From Gemmatimonadota bacterium (GTDB lineage Bacteria; GCA-2686955): a DNA stretch of 16,355 nucleotides. Positions 1 to 8,177 of the stretch are shown here, piece by piece. Numbering within the stretch: the first letter of the stretch is position 1; every line of letters starts with the position of its first letter. The notes under the pieces were generated by a model. That model searched no databases and was not told where the DNA came from. It was given only the letters and a program-made list of their open reading frames with translations. The translations under genes and the position numbers were made by a program. The DNA is taken from NCBI GenBank assembly GCA_026991065.1, contig JALXCG010000562.1, positions 1 through 16,355 on the forward strand. The letters are read 5' to 3'.

Positions 1-1100
1 CGCTTCGCCTCGCGGAACAGCCAGGCAAAAGCGTGCGCACTCTCGAGCGCTGGAATGATCCCTTCGAGCGCACTGACCCGGCGGAAAGCGGAGAGAGCCT
101 CGGCATCGCTCACCGCTGCGTAGGAGACGCGACCGCTGGCAGCGAGCGCAGCATGCTCGGGACCCACACCGGGATAGTCCAGCCCGGCCGAGATGGAATG
201 CACCGGCATGACCTGCCCATCTTCATCCTGCAGGAGCAGTGAACGGCTGCCGTGGAGCACCCCGGCGCAGCCGCGGGAGATCGAGGCCGCGTGCCGGCCG
301 CTCTCCAACCCCTCGCCGGCCGCTTCCACCCCGATCAGCGCGACGTCGGAATCCGCGATGAAGGGCGTGAATATGCCAATGGCGTTGGATCCACCACCGA
401 CGCAAGCCACCACTGCCGCAGGCAAGCGCCCCTCCACCTTCAGCATCTGCTCTCTGGCCTCATCGCCGATCACACGCTGGAAGTCGCGGACCAGCATCGG
501 ATAGGGATGCGGCCCGACCACCGATCCGATGATGTAGTGCGTGTCTTCCACATGCGCGACCCAGTCGCGGATCGCCTCGTTGGTTGCATCCTTCAGGGTC
601 CGCGTGCCGGAATCGACCGCGCGCACCGTGGCGCCCAGCAACTCCATGCGAAAAACATTGAGCGCCTGCCTCCGCGTGTCCTCCACCCCCATATAGACCA
701 CGCACTCCATCCCCAGGAGCGCGCAGACAGTTGCGGTCGCCACCCCGTGCTGCCCCGCGCCGGTTTCCGCAATGATCCGTCGCTTGCCCATGCGCCGGGC
801 CAGAAGTGCTTGTGCCACCGTATTGTTGATCTTGTGAGCGCCGGTGTGATTGAGATCCTCTCGCTTCAGGTAGAGTGAGACACCCGCCGGCAACTCGGCC
901 TCCAGGCGCCGCGCCCGATAGAGCGGAGTCGGCCGCCCAACATAATCATGCAGGAGTTGGTTCACCTCCCGGCGGAAGCCGGGGTCCTCGCGAGCAGCCT
1001 GATACTCCGTCGCCAGTTCTCTACAGGCGGGCACCAGGGTCTCCGGGATGTAGCACCCACCAAACTCTCCGAAACGCCCTCGTTCATCGGGCCACTGCAT
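1..1100 (-). CDS. trpB: Tryptophan synthase beta chain (3' end cut by window edge)
   Basis: PLP enzyme that condenses indole with L-serine to give tryptophan; it works with TrpA in the cytoplasm. I read 366 codons from an ATG at 1098-1100 to the window edge, about 30-40 short of the usual ~400. Visible marks are the PLP lysine in [11 protein letters not shown] (K90), the catalytic glutamate in AETGAGQHG (E112), the phosphate-binding loop GGGSNAIG (235-242), the [13 protein letters not shown] block (304-316) and [14 protein letters not shown] near the edge. The start overlaps the end of trpF by 17 nt in another frame. A strong Shine-Dalgarno (GGAGGAG, 7 nt before the ATG) lies inside the trpF C-terminus, so trpB probably has its own efficient initiation. 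No disruption is seen. It is the last operon gene visible; trpA is expected beyond position 1. Confidence 0.98.
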   Translation of the reverse strand, partial: MQWPDERGRFGEFGGCYIPETLVPACRELATEYQAAREDPGFRREVNQLLHDYVGRPTPLYRARRLEAELPAGVSLYLKREDLNHTGAHKINNTVAQALLARRMGKRRIIAETGAGQHGVATATVCALLGMECVVYMGVEDTRRQALNVFRMELLGATVRAVDSGTRTLKDATNEAIRDWVAHVEDTHYIIGSVVGPHPYPMLVRDFQRVIGDEAREQMLKVEGRLPAAVVACVGGGSNAIGIFTPFIADSDVALIGVEAAGEGLESGRHAASISRGCAGVLHGSRSLLLQDEDGQVMPVHSISAGLDYPGVGPEHAALAASGRVSYAAVSDAEALSAFRRVSALEGIIPALESAHAFAWLFREAK

Positions 1101-1707
1101 CTATGAACTCCTCCATTTTCCTGGCGTCCTTGCGTCCGGGAGAGATCTCCACTCCGCTGGAAACATCCACTGCCCAGGGCTGAACACAGCGCAGCGCAGC
1201 CGCGACGTTGTCAGGGCGCAGACCACCGGCAAGAATCACCGGCAACCGCCGAGCAACCCCAGCCGCCTGCCGCCAATCGAAAGCTCGCCCGGTTCCCCCG
1301 GGTGACCGCGGGTCCCACGCATCAAGCAGCACCACACCGCACGCCTCGCACTCGTGGGATACGATCTCTGGCCATGGATCGGCATCGGGCCGAACCCGCA
1401 AAGCCTTGTAGGCTCGCCCGCCCAGCGCTCGCAAATAGGCGGCGTCCTCGTCGCCATGGAGTTGGGCGCGGTCGATCACTCCCTCCCGCAACAGGCGGCA
1501 CACTTCGTCCAACTCGGCGTTGACGAAGACCCCCACGCGCGTCACCAGAGGCGGCAGGGCAGCGGTGATCGCCAACACTTGATCGGCGCTCACGGTCCGG
1601 CGTCCGGCCGCGAAAACAAACCCGAGCGCGTCGGCGCCCGCTTCAACCGCCGCCAACGCGTCTTCCGCACAGGTGATTCCGCAGATCTTGACCCTGACCC
1701 GGCTCAC
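1084..1707 (-). CDS. trpF: Phosphoribosylanthranilate isomerase
   Basis: Amadori isomerase converting N-(5-phosphoribosyl)anthranilate to CdRP, the third committed step of tryptophan synthesis. The 207-residue single-domain (beta/alpha)8 barrel has normal length. Family marks are KICGIT with the catalytic general base C9, LGFVFA (29-33), QLHGDE (82-87), the catalytic acid D129 in LLDAWDP, the glycine loop [10 protein letters not shown] (159-168) and the phosphate-binding VDVSSGVE block with PGRKD (180-194). The start is GTG (1705-1707), fused to the trpC stop as a 4-nt GTGA overlap, with a GGGGGAG Shine-Dalgarno about 4 nt upstream. TrpF and TrpC are separate proteins here, unlike the fused E. 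coli enzyme. Confidence 0.97.
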   Translation of the reverse strand: MSRVRVKICGITCAEDALAAVEAGADALGFVFAAGRRTVSADQVLAITAALPPLVTRVGVFVNAELDEVCRLLREGVIDRAQLHGDEDAAYLRALGGRAYKALRVRPDADPWPEIVSHECEACGVVLLDAWDPRSPGGTGRAFDWRQAAGVARRLPVILAGGLRPDNVAAALRCVQPWAVDVSSGVEISPGRKDARKMEEFIDAVAR

Positions 1708-2510
1708 GCCACTCCCCCCGCTTCCACCAGGAGTCGTGCGACAGCCCCGGGATCGGCTGAACGAACCAGCGCGGTTCCGACCAGAACGGCCTGCACCCGC
1801 GTCGAACGCAGACTGGATACCATCGCCGCCGACTCGATCCCGCTCTCGGCGACCAGCAGCACTCCATCGTCCACCTCCGGGGAGAGATCCAGCACCCGGC
1901 GCGGATCAACAGAGAAGTCATGCAAGTCGCGATTGTTGACTCCGATCAGCTGCGCCTCCGCAGCCTGAGCCCGGGCCAGTTCCGCGCGATTGTGCACCTC
2001 CACCAAAGCCTCCAGACCGGCAACAGCGCAGGTGCGCAGGAGTTCCCGCAGTTCCGCGTCACTCAGCGCGGCAACAATCAGCAGAATCGCCGCGGCGCCG
2101 GCCGCGCGGGCCTCCCACACCTGATAGGGGTCGACCACAAACTCCTTGCGCAAGACCGGAATCGAGACCGCCGCCGCGACTTCCCGCAGATGCTCCAACG
2201 AGCCGCCGAAATAGGGAGCATTGGTCAAACAGCTGACCGCGCGGGCACCGGCGCGCTCATAGGCTCGGGCCAATTTCACCGGCTCATACGGGTCGCGCAG
2301 CACACCGGCCGAAGGTGAACGCTTCTTGCACTCCGCGATCAGGGCGACGCCGGAACACTCTCTTACGGCAGCGATCATACTCGGCGGAAGCGGTGCCTGC
2401 TCGGCCAGCGAACGCAGCCGCGCCAGCGGCGTCTGCTGCTTCAATGCCGCCACATCGGCGCGCGCCCGGGTGCAGATCTCACGCAGGATACTCGGCATTT
2501 CACGGCTCAC
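1704..2510 (-). CDS. trpC: Indole-3-glycerol phosphate synthase
   Basis: Closes the indole ring by converting CdRP to indole-3-glycerol phosphate. It has 268 residues, typical for a stand-alone IGPS barrel. Recognisable blocks: AECKKRSPSAG (59-69) with catalytic E60 and K62, FGGSLEHL (101-108), LRKEFVVDPYQ (120-130) with the catalytic lysine K122, then further on LVEVHN, IGVNNRDL and VAESGIES with the phosphate-binding serine. The start is GTG at 2508-2510, overlapping the trpD stop as GTGA. There is no good Shine-Dalgarno at that GTG, so initiation is probably coupled to trpD termination. An in-frame ATG four codons downstream is an alternative start. The 3' end overlaps trpF by 4 nt. Confidence 0.97.
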   Translation of the reverse strand: MSREMPSILREICTRARADVAALKQQTPLARLRSLAEQAPLPPSMIAAVRECSGVALIAECKKRSPSAGVLRDPYEPVKLARAYERAGARAVSCLTNAPYFGGSLEHLREVAAAVSIPVLRKEFVVDPYQVWEARAAGAAAILLIVAALSDAELRELLRTCAVAGLEALVEVHNRAELARAQAAEAQLIGVNNRDLHDFSVDPRRVLDLSPEVDDGVLLVAESGIESAAMVSSLRSTRVQAVLVGTALVRSADPGAVARLLVEAGGVA

Positions 2511-3526
2511 GACGCCGCACCGGTGAACGCCACGAAACGCCCCAGAACATCGGCGGCCGCGCCTGAATCAAGCGCCTGTTGCGCCACTTTCACGCCCGCG
2601 CCAAGCGTCTCCACGATCCCCGCGGCCCAGAGCGCGAGCCCCGCATTGAGAACAACCACATCGCGGCGCGGTCCCCGCTCCTCCGCCGCCAGAATCGCCC
2701 GGATGATTCGCGCATTCTCCTCGGCATCTCCACCCCGCAGAGCGGTCAGCGGCGCCGGATCCAGTCCCAGGTCAGGCGCCGCAAAATCGCCCCGCTCGAC
2801 CCGGCCGTCGCAGAGCATCGCCACGCGGTTGACACCTGCCAATCCCGCCTCATCCAGCCCCCCTTCGCCGCTCACAACAAGCGCCCGCTCGGCCCCCAGT
2901 TCTTTTAGCACGAGCGCGACCGGCTCCACCCAGTGAGCGGCGAAAACACCGAGCAACTGCCGGGTCGCTCCCGCCGGATTGCTCAGCGGCCCGAGAAGGT
3001 TGAAAAGTGTCCGCACCCCCAGTTCCCGGCGCGGTCCCATCGCGTGACGCATGGCGGGATGATGGGCCGGCGCAAAGATGAACCCGATGCCACAGCGCTC
3101 GATCGCTTCGCCGATCGCCTCCGGCGCCAGGTCCACGCGCGCTCCCAGCGCCTCAAGCACATCGGCACTGCCGGATTTCGAAGAGATCGACCGATTGCCG
3201 TGCTTCGCCACGCGCGCTCCCGCGGCCGCGGCGACAAAAGCCACCGCTGTCGAGATGTTGAAAGTGCCGGAGCCGTCACCACCGGTGCCGCAGGTATCCA
3301 GCAGCGGCCCGCCTCCAACCGGCACCGCGACGGCCCGCTCACGCATCGCCTGTGCGGCTCCGGCGACCTCGGCAACGCTCTCCCCCTTGGCCCGCATCGC
3401 CACCAGGAAACCGGCGATCTGCGCATCCGTTGCGCCGCCATCCATGATCTGTCCGAGAGCCGCGCGGCTCTCCTCGCGGCTCAGATCCCCCCCTTCAATC
3501 AGACGCTCAATGAACCCCCGAATCAT
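2507..3526 (-). CDS. trpD: Anthranilate phosphoribosyltransferase
   Basis: Transfers phosphoribose from PRPP to anthranilate, the second step of the pathway. It has 339 residues, the usual length. The N-terminal helical region is followed by the PRPP/Mg-binding loop [17 protein letters not shown] (77-93), the flexible [21 protein letters not shown] block (108-128), the anthranilate-tunnel region [18 protein letters not shown] (153-170) with the key arginines, then [10 protein letters not shown] (176-185) and GLDE (223-226). ATG start at 3524-3526 overlaps the trpG stop as ATGA, with GGGGAG about 6 nt upstream. It is an unfused TrpD, separate from TrpG, whereas in enteric bacteria these are one polypeptide. 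Confidence 0.98.
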   Translation of the reverse strand: MIRGFIERLIEGGDLSREESRAALGQIMDGGATDAQIAGFLVAMRAKGESVAEVAGAAQAMRERAVAVPVGGGPLLDTCGTGGDGSGTFNISTAVAFVAAAAGARVAKHGNRSISSKSGSADVLEALGARVDLAPEAIGEAIERCGIGFIFAPAHHPAMRHAMGPRRELGVRTLFNLLGPLSNPAGATRQLLGVFAAHWVEPVALVLKELGAERALVVSGEGGLDEAGLAGVNRVAMLCDGRVERGDFAAPDLGLDPAPLTALRGGDAEENARIIRAILAAEERGPRRDVVVLNAGLALWAAGIVETLGAGVKVAQQALDSGAAADVLGRFVAFTGAAS

Positions 3527-4095
3527 GCTTCATCTCCCCGCAAAAAGCTGTCCACCAAACGCTTCCCCTCGGTCGTAAGAATCGACTCCGGGTGAAACTG
3601 GACGCCCTCGACCCGCGTTCCCTGCACCCGCAGTCCCATGATCACGCCATCCTCGGTCCAGGCGCTCACTTCCAGGCGGTCCGGGAGCGTGGCTTCATCC
3701 ACGGCCAGGCTGTGGTAACGCGTCGCGATGAAAGGATTGCCCAACTCCCGAAACACCCCGGTGGCATTGTGAAAGACTGGCGAGACCTTGCCGTGCATGA
3801 GAGTAGGCGCAGCCACCACGCGCCCGCCGAACACTTCGGCAATCGCCTGATGCCCAAGGCAGACACCGAGAACCGGCGTGGTCTCGGCAAATGCTTCGAT
3901 CATCGCCATCGATACGCCGGCCCCGCTCGGTCGCCCCGGCCCCGGTGAGACCACCAGATGCGAAGGCCGCATTGCCAAGGCTTGCTCGACCGTGATCGCG
4001 TCGTTGCGAAACACCTCGACTTTCGCCCCGAGGCCGCCGATGAGCTGCACCAGGTTGTAGGTAAAGCTGTCGTAGTTGTCGATGACCAGCACCAT
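3523..4095 (-). CDS. trpG: Anthranilate synthase glutamine amidotransferase subunit
   Basis: Class I glutaminase that supplies ammonia to TrpE; the family may also serve PabB for folate synthesis. I start at the ATG at 4093-4095 ([14 protein letters not shown]), because family members begin right at this strand. The longer open frame upstream (to 4269) only overlaps the end of trpE. That gives 190 residues, the standard length. Motifs: [10 protein letters not shown] (6-15), VVSPGPGRP (48-56), the nucleophile C79 in GVCLGHQ, and the His/Glu of the triad in VQFHPES (H168, E170). It lies 5 nt after the trpE stop, with GAGG and GGAG in that junction serving as ribosome binding sites. The 3' end overlaps trpD by 4 nt. 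Confidence 0.97.
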   Translation of the reverse strand: MVLVIDNYDSFTYNLVQLIGGLGAKVEVFRNDAITVEQALAMRPSHLVVSPGPGRPSGAGVSMAMIEAFAETTPVLGVCLGHQAIAEVFGGRVVAAPTLMHGKVSPVFHNATGVFRELGNPFIATRYHSLAVDEATLPDRLEVSAWTEDGVIMGLRVQGTRVEGVQFHPESILTTEGKRLVDSFLRGDEA

Positions 4096-4100
4096 AATCC

Positions 4101-5612
4101 TCAGACTCCCAAACCGGCTGCGGCCAGACGCAGCGAATTGACGGTGGCGCTCAACTTCGCTTGCGTCTCGCGAAACTCGGCCCGCGGATCGGAATCGGCC
4201 ACAATTCCCGCTCCGGCCTGCAGGTGCACCACCCCGTCGCGGACAACCGCGGTGCGAATGGCGATGCATGTATCCAGGCTGCCTTGGTAGGAAACGTAGC
4301 CGACAGCACCGGCATAGGGCCCGCGCGGCGTCGGCTCCAACTCGTCGATAATCTCCATCGCCCGTACTTTGGGAGAGCCGCTCACAGTCCCCGCGGGAAA
4401 TGCCGCGCGCAGCACATCCAGGGCATCAACTCCGGACCGCATTCGCCCCTCCACTTGGGAAACGATGTGCATCACGTGCGAATAGAGTTCCACCTGCATC
4501 ATCTGCGCCACCCGCACCGACCCATAGCGGCAGACCCGCCCCAGATCGTTGCGCCCCAGGTCCACCAACATGACGTGCTCGGCCCGTTCCTTGGGGTCGG
4601 CCAGAAGTTCCCGCGCCAAACGCCGATCCTCGACCTGATCGCGACCCCGCGGCCGCGTTCCCGCGATCGGCCGCGTCACACAGATCCCATCCGGGCGCAC
4701 CTTGACCAGCATCTCGGGAGACGCCCCCACCAGAACCAGTTCCGGAAAATCCATGTAGAACAGATAGGGACTGGGAGTGCGCATGCGCAGGGCCCGGTAG
4801 AAGGCGAAAGGGTCGACCGTCGTCCGAACCGACTCACGACGCGAAAGGACCACCTGAAAGGCATCTCCGGCGCGGATGTAGCGCTGAATGCGGCGCACGC
4901 CATCGGCATAGCATTCAAGATCCATGCTGCTCTCGAAAGCGCCCAAGTCGCAGCATGCAACCTGCGTGGAATCCGACGGCAGCGCGGCCTGCAGCGCCCG
5001 CGCCAGAGCATCGAGCGTGGCCACGCCGTTCGCGTAGGCGCGGCGCGCATCTTCACGCCCATCCACCAAGGTCACCAAACGGCAGGTGCGACGGAAATGG
5101 TCGAAAACCACCACCGTTCGCGTCATCAGAAAAAGTGCGTCGGGAGTGGCCGACGCGCCCGCGACCGGGCGTGGCAAGCGCTCAAACGAACGGACCACGT
5201 CATAGGAAAAGTAGCCGACCACCCCACCAAAAAAATCGGGAAGATCCTCCTCCGGAAAAACATCAACGCGCGCCAGTCGTTCACGAAGAAGCTCGATCAC
5301 GGTCTCACCGCTGCCAAGCACTCGCTCCTCAACAGCCCCGGCCCCGCCTTGCCCCCCGCTACCCTCGGCGGTAATTCGCACATTCCGGTCAGTGATCGAG
5401 ATCGACTCCAGTGCTTCAACCCCGATGAACGAGAAACGCCCGATCGCTTCGGTCCCCTCCACACTCTCCAGGAGGAAACGGGCTCCATGCGGCCGTAGCT
5501 TCAGGTAGGCCGAAACCGGAGTCTCAAGATCTGCCGGCAGATCTCTCCATACCGCTACATAGGAGTGAGATGTGGTCCGTTCAAGAAAGACGTTCAGAGC
5601 GGGAAAGATCAC
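4101..5612 (-). CDS. trpE: Anthranilate synthase component I
   Basis: Converts chorismate plus ammonia (from TrpG) to anthranilate, the committed and feedback-inhibited step. It has 503 residues, normal for the family. The N-terminal region carries the tryptophan-binding LLES motif (47-50) in [21 protein letters not shown], so allosteric inhibition by Trp is expected. The chorismate-binding domain shows [16 protein letters not shown] (271-286), [10 protein letters not shown] (296-305), [11 protein letters not shown] (313-323), [12 protein letters not shown] (349-360), [20 protein letters not shown] (408-427) and [13 protein letters not shown] (464-476). The start is a GTG at 5610-5612. An in-frame TGA three codons upstream rules out a longer form, and the N-terminus matches family spacing before [18 protein letters not shown]. 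No strong Shine-Dalgarno is seen. First gene of the operon. Confidence 0.98.
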   Translation of the reverse strand: MIFPALNVFLERTTSHSYVAVWRDLPADLETPVSAYLKLRPHGARFLLESVEGTEAIGRFSFIGVEALESISITDRNVRITAEGSGGQGGAGAVEERVLGSGETVIELLRERLARVDVFPEEDLPDFFGGVVGYFSYDVVRSFERLPRPVAGASATPDALFLMTRTVVVFDHFRRTCRLVTLVDGREDARRAYANGVATLDALARALQAALPSDSTQVACCDLGAFESSMDLECYADGVRRIQRYIRAGDAFQVVLSRRESVRTTVDPFAFYRALRMRTPSPYLFYMDFPELVLVGASPEMLVKVRPDGICVTRPIAGTRPRGRDQVEDRRLARELLADPKERAEHVMLVDLGRNDLGRVCRYGSVRVAQMMQVELYSHVMHIVSQVEGRMRSGVDALDVLRAAFPAGTVSGSPKVRAMEIIDELEPTPRGPYAGAVGYVSYQGSLDTCIAIRTAVVRDGVVHLQAGAGIVADSDPRAEFRETQAKLSATVNSLRLAAAGLGV

Positions 5613-5654
5613 GTTTGGTCAATCCAGGTTCAATGTTCGGACGAAGAAAGCCGC

Positions 5655-5663
5655 ATAGTACCA
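5655..5663 (-). promoter_or_regulatory. Possible extended -10 promoter for the trp operon
   Basis: On the minus strand the sequence TGGTACTAT lies about 43 nt before the trpE start codon. It resembles an extended -10 element (TG-n-TACTAT). No convincing -35 hexamer sits 17 nt further upstream, which is tolerated for extended -10 promoters. It falls in the only gap between the terminator of the upstream gene and trpE, where a trp promoter has to be. No Trp-rich leader peptide or terminator/antiterminator pair lies between it and trpE. Weak, position-based call. Confidence 0.3.
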
Positions 5664-5702
5664 TGGGTGGATCTCTCTCGCCCCCTCGCGCCGCAAACTT
5701 GC

Positions 5703-5736
5703 AAAAAAAAGCCCCCGAAGCAACGCCTCGGAGGCT
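5703..5736 (-). terminator. Intrinsic terminator after the lamin-tail gene
   Basis: Read on the minus strand, a roughly 10-bp GC-rich stem (AGCCTCCGAG pairing with the CTTCGGGGGCT arm, with G-T wobbles) encloses a 7-nt loop and is followed directly by eight T residues. It starts about 20 nt after the stop codon of the lamin-tail gene (stop at 5757-5759). It should end that transcript and insulate the trp operon, so trpE needs its own promoter downstream. It is the only textbook rho-independent terminator I find in the window. Confidence 0.88.
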
Positions 5737-5756
5737 TTCTCGGTCTGCCGTCTCGG

Positions 5757-6620
5757 TTACGGAATGACCGTGGCCATGAAGCTATCGGACCAGTAAACCG
5801 TGTTCGGTCCCTGATCGCCGACATTCACAGAAACGGTGTAATCGCCGGTCGGAACCGTTCCGGGAACCGGGAGGCTGATCGGCTGGGTAACCGAATAGGT
5901 CGGAGGCAGGGTCAGATTCGGGCGGGCCAGAACAGTCTGATCAATCACATCGCCCGTGGCCTGGATCCACGCATCATAGGTCAGAGCACGCGCGGTGGGG
6001 TTCTCCAGGGTCACATCGAAGTTGGCCGTAGTCCCTACCGCGACCGTGTCGGGGGCGCCGGAGATGGTGACAAAGATCACATCTTCGTTCTGGGCGCCGG
6101 GGGTCCCGAAATCGCCGTCTCCATACGTCTGAATGGAAGCCTCGAACCAGTTCGCTCCGTCGTTGTTGTCCGCCGCGGGATTGGTCAAACTCATCGACGC
6201 ACCATTGGGATCGGGGAAGAGAGTTCCACCATCCCACTCGACCCGGTCGATTTCGGTGCTGTCCGCGGCCATGATCACCAGCTCATCGGCACCGTTGGCC
6301 AAAGCCATCTCAGAACCGAACTCGTAATCCACGGTAACGCCGCCGTTGAGCAAGGGGTCGGCATTCTTGCCGAAGACCACGCGACCGCCTGCCGAAACCA
6401 CCAGAGGACCGACGACCGAGAAAGAATCGGAGTCATTGTCAGAGATGATGTAGCCGTCCATGTCAATATCCGAGGCGCTGGTATTGAGAACCTCGAAATA
6501 CTCACCGTACGTATCGCTGACCATCGACGGATTCTGCATGATCTCGGTAATCACGAGTTGGGCACTGGCGGTGCTCGCCAGCAACGCACCACCGGCTGCC
6601 AAAACTAGGAAACTGCGCAT
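5757..6620 (-). CDS. Secreted lamin-tail-domain (LTD) protein
   Basis: Predicted exported protein of 287 residues, function unknown. Residues 1-20 form a Sec signal peptide: short basic start, hydrophobic core LVLAAGGALLA, cleavage probably after ASTASA before QLVITEI. Residues 21 to about 178 look like a lamin-tail domain, a beta-sandwich found in many bacterial surface proteins. The support is ITEIMQNP, GEYFEVLNTSASDIDMDGY, an acidic DNDSDS turn, and the closing DGDFGTPGAQN typical of LTD ends. Residues about 185-285 read as a second all-beta, Ig-like module with GDYTVSVNVGDQ near the end. I see no anchor, sorting tail or catalytic motif. The ATG at 6618-6620 has a CGGAGAAG ribosome binding site upstream. 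It is a single-gene unit with its own terminator. The LTD call is confident in type; the role (surface, matrix or nuclease-associated) is open. Confidence 0.85.
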   Translation of the reverse strand: MRSFLVLAAGGALLASTASAQLVITEIMQNPSMVSDTYGEYFEVLNTSASDIDMDGYIISDNDSDSFSVVGPLVVSAGGRVVFGKNADPLLNGGVTVDYEFGSEMALANGADELVIMAADSTEIDRVEWDGGTLFPDPNGASMSLTNPAADNNDGANWFEASIQTYGDGDFGTPGAQNEDVIFVTISGAPDTVAVGTTANFDVTLENPTARALTYDAWIQATGDVIDQTVLARPNLTLPPTYSVTQPISLPVPGTVPTGDYTVSVNVGDQGPNTVYWSDSFMATVIP

Positions 6621-7026
6621 AGTCTTACTTCTCCGTATGTTCTAGGGTCACAAGATCACCTGATCCGAATACCAGTTGACAGACTCACGAACCCGGGCTC
6701 AAGCGAAACGTGCCCTGCCGCTGCTCGTTGGTCGGTCTCGTTGGAGGCGCGCGGTCGCGCGTCCCCCCCCAACTCAACTGGACTGATCTTTTACTCTAAC
6801 CCGCTATTCTCTCCTCCGCATTCTTTATCCACTTTCTCCGCGGTCATGCGCCAATCGGCGCCGGCACGCGCCCCGCGCCGGTCGCCCCGGCCTCCTTCGG
6901 GCGCGGAATCCGGATTGCCGGCGCACTGGAGTCCAGCCCACTTGCCGTCGGACCTTCGTTCTGCTTAGCATGCGCGACACGTGCAGATCGAGCGATCAGC
7001 CTCAGCACATACTCCCGGAGTCCCCA
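6621..7026. other. Divergent intergenic region, about 400 nt
   Basis: Lies between the start codons of the minus-strand LTD gene and the plus-strand glycosyltransferase, so it must hold both promoters. I could not pair -35 and -10 boxes with confidence on either strand. A perfect TTGACA at 6676-6681 (+) has no -10 at the right distance. A TATTCT around 6805 (+) has no -35. GC-rich inverted repeats occur at 6856-6861/6875-6880 (CGGCGC/GCGCCG), plus a 10-bp palindrome AATCCGGATT at 6907-6916. A run of eight C lies near 6763-6770. Short open frames here lack ribosome binding sites and family features. Confidence 0.5.
7017..7020 (+). promoter_or_regulatory. Ribosome binding site that favours a TTG start
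   Basis: GGAG at 7017-7020 is six nt before an in-frame TTG at 7027-7029. The more upstream ATG at 6970 has no purine-rich site in front of it. The 19 residues between the two have no domain content, and the GT2 fold begins shortly after the TTG. This is why I start the glycosyltransferase at 7027. Confidence 0.6.
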
Positions 7027-8175
7027 TTGTCCGTCGAAACCCGTCCCGACCTGTCCATCTCTCTGGTCAACTGGAACACCTGCGATCTGATTCGCGGTTG
7101 CATTCAGGCAATTCGCCGCAGCGTGGTGGCGATCGAGGTTGAGATTATTGTCGTCGATAACCACTCAACCGATGGATCGGTCGAGATGCTGCGGCGCGAA
7201 TTCCCAGAGATCCATCTCATCGCCAACGATGACAATCTTGGATTCACCAAAGCCAACAACCAAGCCCTGGCGGTCTCCCGCGGGCGGCACTTCATGCTTC
7301 TGAATTCCGACACCGAGGCACTGCCGGGCGCACTCGATCGCATGGTGGCCTATCTTGACTCCCATCCCGACGTCGGTGCAGTAAGCGCCCGAACCTGGCT
7401 CGACCACGCCAAGACCATCGAGTTGGCCGCCCTCCCCCCTTTCGATCCCCTTAATGTGTTTCTCGCCACCTCCGACGCTCTGCGCCGCTTCACCCGCCTG
7501 GCGAAGTTCCACCGCGAAACCCGTCGCATTGCACGCGGGAAGGAAGATGTAACGGTTCAGGGCATTGTGGGCGCCTGTTTCATGGTGCCACGGGCAGTGA
7601 TCGAAAAGATCGGTCCGCTCGACGAAGAGATGTTCATGTACTTCGAAGATGCCGACTGGTCACGCAAGATCCACAAACTCGGGTTGCGCCTGGTGGTCGT
7701 CCACGACGCGGAGATCATTCACTTCCACGACAAGTCGGGCGCCAACAACCCGCGCAAGCACCAGATTCTGGAAGAGAGCATGACCACTCATTTTCGCAAG
7801 ACCTATGGGCTCCCGGTTCTGCTCGCATTCGGTGCCGGAATGAAGATCAAGCCACCCTTCGACCGTGTCTACCGGGCCCTCAAGCGCCGCCTCCTTCCAG
7901 ATGCGCCGCCCCGGCAGATCCCCATTTCACAGCCCTACTTGGAGTGGCCCGCTTTCTCCGGCGCACTCGAATACCGCTTTGAGATCGGCTTGGACCCGGT
8001 ATTCGCCGCGCATGGTGGTTGCTACCTTCAAACCAATCGCATCGACCTCACTGCTCTGGCCACGGCGGAGACGATCGGCCAACATTACTACTGGCGCGTA
8101 TTCGCGCGCACTGCGGACAATCGTTGGGTTCGAGGCCCCTCCGGCGCATTCATCCCGGTGGATGCGGCCGAATAA
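7027..8175 (+). CDS. GT2-family glycosyltransferase with C-terminal FN3-like domain
   Basis: Likely sugar transferase of the rhamnosyltransferase/WbbL-like GT2 group, acting at the cytoplasmic face in cell-surface polysaccharide assembly. From a TTG start it has 382 residues; from ATG 6970, 401. GT-A fold marks (TTG numbering): LSISLVNWNT near residue 10, VVDNHSTDGS (42-51), NDDNLGFTKANNQAL (67-81), the DxD-type LLNSDTE (91-97), GIVGACFMVPRAV (179-191) and the acceptor-side MYFEDADW (204-211, EDAD 207-210). Residues about 301-379 form a separate module (PYLEWPAFSG, YRFEIGLDPVF, YYWRVFARTADNRW) that reads like a fibronectin-III-type beta-sandwich. No membrane segment is evident. It is the only plus-strand gene and its stop is 2 nt from the frr stop on the other strand. 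Donor and acceptor cannot be told from sequence. Confidence 0.88.
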   Translation: MSVETRPDLSISLVNWNTCDLIRGCIQAIRRSVVAIEVEIIVVDNHSTDGSVEMLRREFPEIHLIANDDNLGFTKANNQALAVSRGRHFMLLNSDTEALPGALDRMVAYLDSHPDVGAVSARTWLDHAKTIELAALPPFDPLNVFLATSDALRRFTRLAKFHRETRRIARGKEDVTVQGIVGACFMVPRAVIEKIGPLDEEMFMYFEDADWSRKIHKLGLRLVVVHDAEIIHFHDKSGANNPRKHQILEESMTTHFRKTYGLPVLLAFGAGMKIKPPFDRVYRALKRRLLPDAPPRQIPISQPYLEWPAFSGALEYRFEIGLDPVFAAHGGCYLQTNRIDLTALATAETIGQHYYWRVFARTADNRWVRGPSGAFIPVDAAE

Positions 8176-8177
8176 AC

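Noticed and set aside
4161-5498. 445-codon open frame on the + strand opposite trpE
   Set aside because: Arg/His/Pro-rich translation without family features, lying entirely opposite an intact trpE; a typical antisense shadow in GC-rich DNA.
5613-5702. Possible trp leader peptide or attenuator before trpE
   Set aside because: The short frames here (one starting at an ATG near 5664) have no tandem Trp codons, and the only terminator hairpin lies upstream and belongs to the lamin-tail gene.
5565-6608. 347-codon open frame on the + strand opposite the lamin-tail gene
   Set aside because: The minus-strand reading has a signal peptide, domain features, a ribosome binding site and a terminator; the plus-strand frame has none and even runs across that terminator.
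6676-6681. Perfect TTGACA on the + strand upstream of the glycosyltransferase
   Set aside because: No -10-like hexamer at 16-19 nt downstream, so it was not called as a promoter.
6844-7164. Minus-strand open frame overlapping the start of the glycosyltransferase
   Set aside because: No ribosome binding site, no family resemblance, and it is antisense to a clearly conserved GT2 N-terminus.
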